From Smittia aterrima (Eukaryota > Arthropoda > Insecta > Diptera > Chironomidae), in NCBI GenBank assembly GCA_033063855.1, contig CP093829.1:20057537-20121536 (forward strand): DNA of 64,000 nucleotides. The letters run 5' to 3'. The notes beneath the pieces are model-generated. The model was not told where the DNA came from and did not search any database. It saw only the letters and a program-made list of their open reading frames with translations. Below, one piece after another: positions 9,277 to 19,033 of this stretch (the stretch's first letter is position 1; every line of letters starts with the position of its first letter). The translations under genes were made by a program, and so were the position numbers.

Positions 9277-10500
9277 ATGGAAGAATATTCTCAAGAAATC
9301 GTCGATAACATCAAACACGAGCCGGAAGTTCACTTCACTTGTTATCTGCCTGAGATTCCAGAGTCTGAAGATGAGCTCGAAGTGAAGGAAGTCAAAATTG
9401 TTTTGCGGAAATTCGATGAAACATGGAAAAGTTGTCCCGAGTTTTTCAAATCATATTTTGCTTGTGGAAAGTGCGGATATGCCAACAAGAAGTCAGGGAA
9501 CTTGAGCAAACATTTAAAAGTTTGTAAAACTCTTGAGAAGTGCGAAACATGTTACCTGAAAAGCAAATCTAATGAAATCATCGAATGTGGCTTCTGCGAT
9601 CATCAATTCAACTGCAAAAGCTGCAAGTCTAATCATATTTCTAAAGTCCATCGCAAGGATTCTACTTGGCACTGCAGCAAATGTGATTACAAAACTCCAA
9701 GCAAAAAATGTCTAGCTCTTCATTATCCGATTCACGATAAGACGTTTTTATGCTCAACTTGTGAGCAAAAATTCTCGCATATACAACTTTTGGGAAATCA
9801 TCAACAACAGCATAGACATGGAGATTACGCAGCAGGACCCGAAATAACATTTGAGTGCTCAAACTGCATTAAATCATTTCCAACTAAAGTCGGATTGCGA
9901 CGTCATGAAAAGTACGTTCACAGCAATATAAATCTTCATTGCGATATTTGTGGAAAAACATCAAAAAGAAAGTCTGAACTCCGCCAACACATGCAAACTC
10001 ATCAGAAAGTTCCTTGTCCAGTTTGTTATCACTTGTTGGCTCAGCGTCGTCTTCAGGATCACATTGAAAAGCATACGACCACTCCAAGATTCAAATGTGA
10101 AGAATGCGATAAAGTTTTCTTCAACCAGAATGATCTAAACATGCATAAGAGCAGGAGTCACGAAATCCAGCAAGTTCTGTGCGATTTATGCCAGAAGATT
10201 TTCAAGAACAAACTTTTGTTGAGACATCACATGAGACATCATTTGAAGGTTTCATGTCCAACTTGCGGCATAACGATGAGTAAACAAAGTTTAAATCAGC
10301 ACATGAAACTTCATTCATCAAAACGAGAGTCACTAGCTTGTGCACTTATGTATTGCAAGCAAAAGTTTACGAATATCGAAGAATTAGATGAACACAAACA
10401 AATTCACATCAAACCGAATTGCTACAAATGCCCGAATTGCAATCACCAATCGAAGACATTGCAGAAAATCAGAACTCACATAAAATGTCATTTTGCCTAA
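9277..10500 (+). CDS. C2H2 zinc-finger paralogue 4 (full length, 407 aa)
   Basis: Twelve intact motifs. Fingers 5-7 are of a distinct subtype (ECSNCIKSFPTKVGL, CDICGKTSKRKSEL, CPVCYHLLAQRRL). This subtype is otherwise seen in minus-strand paralogues 8, 17 and 19, while the flanking fingers resemble plus-strand neighbours. That mosaic suggests exchange between arrays of opposite orientation. The promoter is type A, with the palindrome AAGTCACGCTTGACTT at 9170-9185. The leader reads PEIPESEDELEVKEVK, shared with paralogue 5. Confidence 0.9.
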   Translation: MEEYSQEIVDNIKHEPEVHFTCYLPEIPESEDELEVKEVKIVLRKFDETWKSCPEFFKSYFACGKCGYANKKSGNLSKHLKVCKTLEKCETCYLKSKSNEIIECGFCDHQFNCKSCKSNHISKVHRKDSTWHCSKCDYKTPSKKCLALHYPIHDKTFLCSTCEQKFSHIQLLGNHQQQHRHGDYAAGPEITFECSNCIKSFPTKVGLRRHEKYVHSNINLHCDICGKTSKRKSELRQHMQTHQKVPCPVCYHLLAQRRLQDHIEKHTTTPRFKCEECDKVFFNQNDLNMHKSRSHEIQQVLCDLCQKIFKNKLLLRHHMRHHLKVSCPTCGITMSKQSLNQHMKLHSSKRESLACALMYCKQKFTNIEELDEHKQIHIKPNCYKCPNCNHQSKTLQKIRTHIKCHFA

Positions 10501-10659
10501 TTGTGTTAAGAAATATTTGAATTAAAAATGAAATATTTGAATTAAGAATGAAACCTTTTCATATTTTTTCATTAAATATTTTCAATTTGTAGCAAAAATT
10601 TTCATGGACGCTTCTTTATTCGAAAGAAATTCAGTTAAAAATTTTAAATTTCAAGGAGC

Positions 10660-10779
10660 AAGCAAGAATAAGCCAAGTCACTTGACTTAGAACTTTGTTG
10701 CTGCCAATAATTGAACCATTTTCAGGTAAAAATTCAGTTTTCGATCAGTTCACAACAATAAATAAATCTCGAGCTCGTA
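10660..10779 (+). promoter_or_regulatory. Shared 'type A' zinc-finger promoter (example: paralogue 5)
   Basis: Order of elements: AGCAAGAATAAGCC, inverted repeat AAGTCA-CT-TGACTT (10675-10688), AGAACTTTGTTGCTGCCAAT, TTGAACCATTTTCAGGTAAA, ATTCAGTTTTCGATCAGTTC (TCAGT initiator-like) and GAGCTCGTA immediately before ATG. The module recurs upstream of paralogues 2, 4, 6-13 and 18. The inverted repeat is at 4666, 9170, 10675, 12160, 18688 (degenerate), 20228, 21772, 23300, 24776, 26321, 27847 and 43442 (imperfect). It resembles a dimeric transcription-factor site. Conservation is direct observation; the role is inference. Confidence 0.5.
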
Positions 10780-12003
10780 ATGGAAGAATATTCTCAAGAA
10801 ATCGTCGATAACATTAAGCACGAGCCGGAAGTTCACTTTACTTGTTATCTGCCTGAGATCCCTGAGTCTGAAGATGAGCTCGAAGTGAAGGAAGTGAAAA
10901 TTGTTTTGCGGAAATTCGACAAATCATGGAAAGGTTTTGCAAAATTGTTCGGATCATATTTTGCTTGTGGAAAATGCGAATATGTCAACAAGAATTCAGG
11001 AGAAGTGAACAGACATTTAAAAGTTTGTAAAACTCTTGAGAAGTGCGAAAATTGTTTTTTGAAAAACAAATCTCTAAAAATCATCGAATGTGTCTTCTGT
11101 GATCAACAATTCAACTGCAACAACTGTAAGTCGATTCACATTTCGCGAATCCATCGAAAGGACTCTACTTGGATGTGCACTAGATGTGAATTCAAGACTT
11201 CAAACAGAGAATGTCTGAGATTTCATTATCAGATTCATGTTAAGAAATTTTCATGCTTAACTTGTGAGCAAAACTTTTCACGTAAGCAACATTTGAATAT
11301 CCATCAACAGCAGCATCGCCATGGAGATTATGCAAAAAAACCTGAAATTAAGTTTGAATGCGCAACTTGCGTTCGTTCATTTTCAACTAAAGACGGATTA
11401 AGACATCATGAAAAGAACTCTCACAGCGAGCTCAAATTTCATTGCGATGTTTGTGGAAAAACAACGAAAAACAAGCCTGAACTCCGACGACACATGCAAA
11501 CTCATCAGAAACTTTCGTGTCCAATTTGTCATCACTTCCTTACTGAGCGTCTTCTTCAGAGTCACATTGACAAACACTCAACAACACCAAAATTCAAATG
11601 CAATGACTGTGATAAAGTTTATTACAGGCAGAATGCTCTAAAACATCATAAAAGCAGAAGTCATGAGATCCAGCAAGTTCTGTGTGATTTATGTCAGAAG
11701 ATTTTTAAGAACAAACTTTTGTTGAGACATCACATGAATTGTCATTTGATGGTTTCATGTCCAACTTGCGGCAGAACGATGAGTAAAAGCAGTTTATATT
11801 ACCACATGAAGCTTCATTCATCAAGACGAGAATCACTGGCTTGTCCAATTATGTATTGTCATCAAAAGTTTTCCAGTCTCATAGAACTTGAACAACACAA
11901 ACAAATTCACATCGGACCGAAAGTCTACAAATGCCCGAGTTGCAATCATCAATCAAAAACTTTGGCCGACATTAAGATTCACATGAATTGTCATGAAGCT
12001 TAA
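10780..12003 (+). CDS. C2H2 zinc-finger paralogue 5 (full length, 407 aa)
   Basis: Twelve intact motifs. Fingers 3-5 (CTRCEFKTSNRECLRFHYQIH onward) are nearly identical in nucleotide sequence to paralogue 1 over about 200 bp, whereas the leader and finger 1 follow paralogue 4. Finger 8 is unusual (VYYRQNALKHHKSRSH), changing expected DNA-contact positions. Its 3' flank matches that of paralogue 1, including AGACGTCTAATTAAATGATA. The gene pair 5-6 is therefore the counterpart of pair 1-2 in a larger tandem duplication. AATAAA follows about 35 bp after the stop. Confidence 0.9.
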   Translation: MEEYSQEIVDNIKHEPEVHFTCYLPEIPESEDELEVKEVKIVLRKFDKSWKGFAKLFGSYFACGKCEYVNKNSGEVNRHLKVCKTLEKCENCFLKNKSLKIIECVFCDQQFNCNNCKSIHISRIHRKDSTWMCTRCEFKTSNRECLRFHYQIHVKKFSCLTCEQNFSRKQHLNIHQQQHRHGDYAKKPEIKFECATCVRSFSTKDGLRHHEKNSHSELKFHCDVCGKTTKNKPELRRHMQTHQKLSCPICHHFLTERLLQSHIDKHSTTPKFKCNDCDKVYYRQNALKHHKSRSHEIQQVLCDLCQKIFKNKLLLRHHMNCHLMVSCPTCGRTMSKSSLYYHMKLHSSRRESLACPIMYCHQKFSSLIELEQHKQIHIGPKVYKCPSCNHQSKTLADIKIHMNCHEA

Positions 12004-12255
12004 CTGTGCTTATAATATTTGAATTAAACTGAAATAAATCGAAATGAAATAGAAAAATATCTAATTTTATATATTTTCAGACGTCTAATTAAATGATATC
12101 ATCATTTTTTATTGAACCAAAAGCTTTTAAAATAACTAAGGAACAAGTAGAAACAAGCCAAGTCACTTGACTTATAACATTATTGCTGCAAATAATTGAA
12201 CCCTTTCCAGGTAAAAACTCCTTAGTTGTCAACAACAAAAAATCTCCAACTCGCA

Positions 12256-13299
12256 ATGGAAGAATATTCTCAAGAAATCGTCGATAACATTAAGCACGAG
12301 CCAGAAGTTCACTTGACTTGTTATCTGTCAGAACATTCAGAGTCTGATGATGAACCTGAAGTGAAGGAAGTGAAAATTGTTTTGCGGAAATTCGATAAAA
12401 AATGGAAAAGTTCTGCAAAATTTTTCGAATCTTATTTTGTTTGTGGAAAGTGCGAATTTGCAACTAAGCAGTCAGGAAACTTGATACAACATTTGAAAGT
12501 CTGTAAAACTCTTGAGAAGTGTGAAAGTTGTTGTTTGATCAGCAAGTCTCAAAAAATCATCAAATGTGTCTTCTGCGATCAACAATTCATTTGCAGGAAC
12601 TGCAAGTCAACTCACATCTCAAAAGTTCATCGAAAGGACTCAAGTTGGCACTGTAGCAAATGTGTTTACAGAACTTTAAACAGACGTTGTCTAAGTCATC
12701 ATTATCAGATTCATGTGAAAAAAATTTCATGCCAAACATGCGAGCAAAACTTCTCGAATAAGCAGCAATTGAGAAATCATCAACAGCAGCATCGACATGG
12801 AGCCTATGCAACGCAATCAGTAATTAAGTTTAAGTGCCGATCTTGCGTTCATTCATTTGCAACTAAACACGGATTAGGACAACATGAAAAGAATGTTCAT
12901 AGCGAACTCAAATTTCATTGCGATGTTTGTGGCAAAACAAAGAAAAATAAGTGGCTTTTCCGACAACACATGCAAACTCATCAGAAGGTTCCTTGTCCAA
13001 TTTGTCATCACTTCCTTGCTAAACGTAATCTTCAGGATCACATTGAAAAGCATACGACCACTCCAAGATTCAAATGCGATTATTGTGATAATGTTTATTT
13101 CAACCTGCATGATCTAAACATTCATAAGAACAGAAAGCACGAGATCGAGCAAGTTCAGTGCGATTTGTGCCAGAAGTTTTTCAAGAACAAATATGTGTTG
13201 AGATTGCACATGAGAAATCATTTGAAGGTTTCATGCCCAACTTGCAGCAAATCGATGAATAAATACAGTTTATATCAGCACTTGAAAATTCATTCATAA
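12256..13299 (+). CDS. C2H2 zinc-finger paralogue 6 (347 aa, ends after finger 10)
   Basis: The start is ATG of MEEYSQEIVD; the frame is open upstream to 12226 without an ATG. Ten motifs are intact. The stop is TAA in the same place as in paralogue 2 (KIHS-stop). Just after it the text AGTCATTGGCTTGTG, the remnant of finger 11, is still readable, so a small deletion in the linker created the stop and the rest decayed. The promoter has the palindrome (12160-12173) but has lost the GATCAGTTCACA initiator segment found in nearly all other copies, so expression may be altered. Finger 8 has CDYCDNVYFNLHDL. Confidence 0.87.
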   Translation: MEEYSQEIVDNIKHEPEVHLTCYLSEHSESDDEPEVKEVKIVLRKFDKKWKSSAKFFESYFVCGKCEFATKQSGNLIQHLKVCKTLEKCESCCLISKSQKIIKCVFCDQQFICRNCKSTHISKVHRKDSSWHCSKCVYRTLNRRCLSHHYQIHVKKISCQTCEQNFSNKQQLRNHQQQHRHGAYATQSVIKFKCRSCVHSFATKHGLGQHEKNVHSELKFHCDVCGKTKKNKWLFRQHMQTHQKVPCPICHHFLAKRNLQDHIEKHTTTPRFKCDYCDNVYFNLHDLNIHKNRKHEIEQVQCDLCQKFFKNKYVLRLHMRNHLKVSCPTCSKSMNKYSLYQHLKIHS

Positions 13300-14231
13300 A
13301 AGTCATTGGCTTGTGTTATCTCCAGTGTCAAAGAATTTGAAGAACACAAATAGTTTACATCGAACCGAAAAGCTACAAATGACCGAATTTCAATTATCAA
13401 TTGACAGTTTTGCGGGAAATATCATCCAACTTAATTTTGTTAAGAAATTTTTGAACTAAAACTGAAATAAGAAAATTATTTAATCTTACTCTTAAGCTAA
13501 CTCTGATTATATTTGAAACATTTTTGAAAATATTATTTTCCTCTCAATGAAACAATTTGTAATTTGAAATACGCGATCGCAGTTTTTTTGTAACAAAGTT
13601 CACATTAATTGAAGAAAAGTCTTCGCAACGAGGTTGATAATAAAAAATTTGAAATATTTTTGGATTAAACTTTGAAGAAATTTTCTGACATTCGCTGCTT
13701 GGAAAGAAGTTTTCTTACGCTCATTTTGAACTTAATGAAACGAAAGAATTAAACGCAAGAACGAAGTCAAAAAGCGGAATTAGAGGTGAAATCTGAAATT
13801 ACTTTTTTCCTCAGACAAACAAATTTTGATGTCAGTAGCTCATCGCCATTGTTGGGACGTGCCGAATGATAATTCTCTGTCATTTGTTGTTGGTGACATC
13901 AACTCAACGAGCATCGTAATGGTTTCAGCACAAATTGAATTTAATTTTTTGAACAAGACTTGGCTTTCAAAATTCCCGAAACAAGATCTCTCATGTCATC
14001 ATCGTTTCCCGTTAATCGAATCACAGATTTCTTTCTTGATTCTGGAAACTTAATCAGCTAACCTTGTTTCGTCGATAAAGTTGTTAAACAATTCACCTTT
14101 AATTATAATACTCCACAAAGTGCTGCTGTTTAAAAACAAGAGAAGCGAACAAGTAAACCGTTTATGCGATGCAAATGTGGCTGGGAACCTGCTAAAGTCG
14201 AGATCACCGTCTTACCTTCGAAATGAAGCTT
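13300..14231 (+). repeat. Zinc-finger tail block, copy 2 (duplicate of 5815-6715)
   Basis: This is homologous to 5815-6715 until GAAATGAAGCTTGAGAAATT, where this copy runs on into unique sequence and the other jumps into Skp2. Copy 2 is therefore probably the ancestral arrangement. It contains the eroded ends of fingers 11-12 of paralogue 6 and otherwise no recognised function. A 75-codon frame at 13826-14053 matches the 71-codon frame of copy 1 but has a different end, which argues against protein-level constraint. Confidence 0.75.
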
Positions 14232-17200
14232 GAGAAATTATTTTTTACGATACTAACTTGATTAGACGAAGACAGTAGCTGTAATGAGAAGAACAATAAA
14301 AGTTAAACGTTCAGCGTTCCTAATTGAATTCACTTCGCTGCTTTGTTTTAAGATTGCGACGATGAGCTTGAACATTCTTCCACTTAATTTCTTTGAGTGC
14401 ATTCAAAGTTTGATAAAATCTTGATGAATTACACTTTAACTGTAGAGCTCTCCCTTCGAAGCTCCTGACAGTTCAAATCGACCATCCGGAAAGTGATTCG
14501 CCTCATTCGCAAAGAAAGTTACAAAAAAAAAATTCGTTTCACGGTTCATAAAGAAATTAACGTTTCGCGAAAATAATAATCGAGAATCAGCTCAGGCCTG
14601 AAGTAAGTTCAACAACTCGGCAGCGCACTCATGTTAATCGTTGATTGATTATGATTTATGAATGTGAATCTTCCGAACGGTTAAGTTTGAAAATTGCTTT
14701 TTGCTTCGAAATGCTCGAGTGTCCCTCGTTGTTCCATTCTCAGCAGAAAAAAAACTCGCGAATTCGCTTGTCAAGGTGGAGTCGAAGCTATTTCCATATT
14801 TGGGTTATATTATCATGCAAAAGATTGGCCACCGACTTCACCTTGCTTTGTAGTGTTTGGTGCTTCTGATGCTTGAAGCCTTGGACGATGACTAAACGAA
14901 AATTTTATTCTCCAAACATAATTCAAAATCAGTTTGAAACATAATAAACCGTGGAGCCATTAAGACAATGAAAAAACAATTTAAAACTTTAAGTCGCCAG
15001 AGAAAATTAAATCCCAGTGAGACTTTAGTTCCCAGCGATGATCGCTTCGAAGATGTTTTTATTAAAAAAGTGACACCAAAAGAATTTATGGCGCTCGGCG
15101 AGCTTATTTCTCAGAGTCGCGAAGAAATAATTGAATGAAGTAGCGCAGAGGTAAGCAATGAATTGCATAACGAAGTCATTGGTGCTGCTGCGGTGTTGAA
15201 ATCATTATAAAGCGATCAAGGGAAATTCTTTTAAGAGCTGTGAAGTCCTAACGTGCAATTTATTAGCTTTCGAATCTCTCGTGAATGCTTTCTTAAATTA
15301 GAATCAATCGAGAAGTTAATCTCTGAGAGAAATTTAAAATCTCCTCTTCAGAAAATTAACTCAAATCAATTTAAGTGTGAGACTCGGTTCCAGAAGAGAT
15401 GGCAGGTCAAGCTTCAAGAGCTTCAACAGATAATTAATCTGAATTCGGAAATGCCAAATTTGAGTGAAAGATTCGAATTAAGTGGAAAGCGAATACAAAT
15501 TGGGTGGTGCTTGGCTCTTTGTTGATTTTCATAAACGATCATTGTCATTAATCACGCGCGAGTAGCGAGCGACGTGCGGTCAAAGATTGTTCAGTTCATT
15601 AGCAAACGGAAATCGCTCACGAAGTCAAAACAGAAAGGGAGAAATTTAATTCTCACGACTAACAACTAGCGCGTTCAATATTCACTTTAATGCTTCGAAA
15701 TTCACTTGATCCAATAAGTGACGAGATGATTTATGGTTCACTGAGATTTCTTTCCTCTTCTTCTTCTTTGTTTCAAGTGTTAAGTTTATAAATGTCGGGC
15801 GCTGCCACGAACTGCGAAATTTCGTCAGAAACAAAAAAAAAAGCTTTCGCCTGTCGGTTAACGGATTCGTTCTCGTTGTCGAGACACCTCAGCTGCACTA
15901 ACTGATTTCATTCGCTTACGAATGTTCCTTACGAAAACGAGAGCACGATGCTGATGCAACAGATCCAGTCGCCTGACTAAAACGATTCTCACATTCCGTC
16001 TCGATGAGTAATTTGCTGAAACAGATTCAGCAGCGTCGAGAATCAATTATGCAACGCTCAATATTTGTGCGCACAATGTTTTTCTCATCGCCGAAGCTGC
16101 TTTTTAATGGCAATGATCACTAAATGCATGTTGCCGTTCTTCTCCTCTTTACGCTCCACTTTACTTTAACGTCTTTAAGTGCTTTTCATTCGATTTTCGA
16201 TTTCTGTTGAAGTTTATTACTTTGCAAAGAGCCTCGCGGCGTTTAACAATGTTCGATCGCAAATTGCTTAATCGCTAAAGCCCTGAGATGAAGTAGAATT
16301 ACAATTTGATGATCATGTCGTGGGTGAAATAAGCGATGCCAACATGCAAACAGCTTCGAGATTCAGTAGAGCGACATCATTAATTAAAGCTTCATATTTG
16401 TTGCAATAAGTTCTCGCGTTCCAATTACAACAAAAGCTTCGAAGTCTTTTTTTATTTCTTGCTCGCGCCGCTCTTTGTAAACTTCGCGACATGAAAGAAA
16501 GTATTTTTCTTTATTCGATGGGTGTGGACGCGCTTGATTAGCATTGAAACTATTCTCTAACCGCAGGCAGATTTAGAGACCATCAGCCAATCCTTCAATG
16601 TCGTGTTTTCGTTTGTTTAATTAATTTCACTGTTTAGCAAACATCTTCAGACGGAACTTGGGAGGTTCATGATTGATTTGTGATTTGAATGAACTAACGA
16701 AGCTTGAGATTCAATCAGTTTGAGAAAGGAGGAAGGCGATCGAGATCTGCAGACTTTTAAAAGGGAGTTCCATGCTAATAAGCAATGACTTGGCGTCTTT
16801 TGAGTTTTTAACTTCCACCAAATTTAATAATTAAAAAAATAATTGAAGGTTGACATGAGTTCATCGATCTTCGCCTTAAAAAAAATTCGAAAACACTTTC
16901 AGTCTTAAATCAAATGCAACAAGTGAGTCATGGAAAGCAAGAAAGTTGAATGAAATGGAAACGATTGCGAAAGTTTTTGTGTCTTGAATGGCGAGCGCAT
17001 CGTGAAGATCCAATCGTGTTAATGATCCTTGGCCAAGTTTGGATTTTTTGCGAGTGATCACAACGTTTGCTGTTATTCAATGAATGAAGGAGTTTCGTGT
17101 TTTCAATGAAAGATCGTGGGCGTTTGCGAATGACTTTTCGACAAGTTTAGAGAGAGCTCAATGGTCAAGTTTCGCGAAGACTCGTTTGTTTGAGACATTT

Positions 17201-17340
17201 TGACACGCGGAAGTGTTTAACAAATTAATTCACACGTGGAAGTGATGGACAAGCATGTAATAAAGACAAAAGAAACTTTTGGTTTACTTCAGAGAAATTT
17301 TAATTTTAATTCAATTTATTTCAGTTTTAATTCAAATATT
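14232..17340. other. Gene-poor spacer between convergent zinc-finger arrays
   Basis: About 3.1 kb without a reading frame I trust, RNA gene or clear repeat. Short open frames (for example 14645-14869, 15253-15525, 15858-16046) have no motifs and overlap each other on both strands. Base composition is less A/T-extreme than the zinc-finger spacers. It could hold regulatory DNA or non-coding exons that cannot be seen here. Confidence 0.4.
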
Positions 17341-17372
17341 TTCTTAACAAAGTTCTTAACAAACAAGCACAG

Positions 17373-17540
17373 TTAAGCTTGATGACATTTCATGTGATTT
17401 TTCGTACTCTGTAAAGTTTTCGACTGATGATTGCAACTCGGGCATTTGTAGATTTTCGTTCCGATGTGAATTTGTTTGTGTTGATCTAATTCTTTGACAT
17501 TTGAGAACTTTTGACGGCAATTCATGATGGCACAAGCCAG
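17373..17540 (-). pseudogene. Intact fingers 11-12 downstream of the in-frame UGA of paralogue 7
   Basis: Reading on in frame after the TGA at 17541-17543 gives 55 codons and then TAA at 17373-17375. They contain two complete motifs: C-x4-C..H-x3-H (ACAIMNCRQKF..HKQIH) and C-x2-C..H-x3-H (CPSCNHQ..HMKCH). The whole would be 407 aa, exactly the family length. Either a very recent nonsense substitution (TCA to TGA) or a stop used with some readthrough would explain it. The context is UGA followed by CUG. Confidence 0.75.
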
Positions 17541-18596
17541 TCACTCTCGTTTTGATAAATGAGTCTTCCTGTGCTGACTCAAATTGTGTTTACTCATCGA
17601 TATGCTGCATGTTGGACATGAAACCATCAAATGACAATTCATGTGATTTCTCAACAAAAGTTTGTTCTTGAAAATCTTGTTGCATAAATCGCACTGAACT
17701 TGCTTAATCTCGTGCTTTCTGTTCTTATGATTGTTCAGATCATTCTGATTGAAGTAAACTTTATCGCAAGCATCGCACATGAAGCTTGGATTGGTCGTAT
17801 GCATTTCAATGTGATCCTGTAGACGATGCTCAGTAAACAAGTGATGGCAAAATGGACAAGGAACTTTTTGATGAATTTGCATGTGAATTCGGAGGAAATG
17901 TTTGGTTTTCGTTGTTTTTCCACAAACATCACAGTAATAGTTGAGTTTGCTGTGAACGTACGTTTCATGATGTCCTAATCCCTTTTTAGTTGCAAAGGAA
18001 CGAACGCAAGTTCTGCACGAAAATTGTATTTTGGGTCCTGTTGTATATTCTCCATGGCGATGTTGCTGTTGATGATTGGTCAAAAGTTGCTTATGCGAGA
18101 ATTTTTGCTCGCAAGTTTGGCATGAAAATTTCTTATCGTGAATCGGATAATGTTGTCTTAGATATTCCTTCTTTGAAGTTTTGAATTCACATTTGCTGCA
18201 GTGCCAGCTTGATCCCTTGCGATGGACTTGAGGAATGTGGATCGACCTGCAGTTGTTGCAGTTGAATTGTGTATCGCAGAAGATACATTCGATGATCTTT
18301 TCTGATTTGCTTCTCAAACAACAAGTTTTGCATTTCTTAGGAGTTTTACAAACTTTTAAATGTCTGTTAACTTCTCCTGAGTACTTGTTTGCATATTCGC
18401 ACTTTCCACAAACAAAATAAGATTTGAACAACTTTGCAGAACTTTTCCATTTTTTATCGAATTTCTGCACAACAATTTTCACTTCCTTCACTTCAGGTTC
18501 ATCGTCAGACACTGGATCTTCTGGCAGATAACAAGTGAAGTGAACTTCTGGCTCGTGCTTAATATTATCGACGATTTCTTGAGAATATTCTTCCAT
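17541..18596 (-). CDS. C2H2 zinc-finger paralogue 7 (351 aa to an in-frame UGA)
   Basis: The start is ATG of MEEYSQEIVD; the open frame extends upstream to 18665 with no ATG. Ten motifs are intact. It stops at KRE-UGA, where other copies have KRES. The following 55 codons remain open and encode two perfect fingers (see 17373-17540), unlike the decayed tails of the other short copies. The promoter is type A with a degenerate palindrome (18688-18701). Several helices are distinct, such as FTEHRLQDHIEMH in finger 7. Confidence 0.85.
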   Translation of the reverse strand: MEEYSQEIVDNIKHEPEVHFTCYLPEDPVSDDEPEVKEVKIVVQKFDKKWKSSAKLFKSYFVCGKCEYANKYSGEVNRHLKVCKTPKKCKTCCLRSKSEKIIECIFCDTQFNCNNCRSIHIPQVHRKGSSWHCSKCEFKTSKKEYLRQHYPIHDKKFSCQTCEQKFSHKQLLTNHQQQHRHGEYTTGPKIQFSCRTCVRSFATKKGLGHHETYVHSKLNYYCDVCGKTTKTKHFLRIHMQIHQKVPCPFCHHLFTEHRLQDHIEMHTTNPSFMCDACDKVYFNQNDLNNHKNRKHEIKQVQCDLCNKIFKNKLLLRNHMNCHLMVSCPTCSISMSKHNLSQHRKTHLSKRE

Positions 18597-19033
18597 TACG
18601 AGCTCGCGATTTATTTGTTGATGTGAACTGATCGAAAACTGAAATTTTACCTGAAAATGGTTCAATTATTTGCAGCAATAAAGTTCTAAGTCATGCGATT
18701 TGGCTCATTCTTGCTTGCTGTTTGGAATTTAAAATTTTAAACTGAATTTCTATCATAGAAGCGTCCATGAATATCTTTGCTACAAATTGAAGTCATCGTA
18801 ACATATCGAAATTGTCAGAAAATATTTAATGAGAAATATAAAATTTTATTTCAATTTATTTCAGTTTTATTTCAAATATTTCTTTATGCGCCTAAGCTTG
18901 ATCACATTTCAAGTGAGTTTTGATGATGCAATGTTAGAGATTAATAATTGCAAGTGTGGCATTTGAAGCAATTCGGTCCGAAGTGAATTTTTTTGTGATC
19001 TTAAAGTTCTTTGAGGTTTTAAAATTTTTGTTT

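Noticed and set aside
17356..17544. A frame overlapping the end of paralogue 7 in another phase, first read as a frameshifted tail
   Set aside because: Translating the original frame past the UGA gives perfect fingers 11-12, so the lesion is a single nonsense substitution and not a frameshift.
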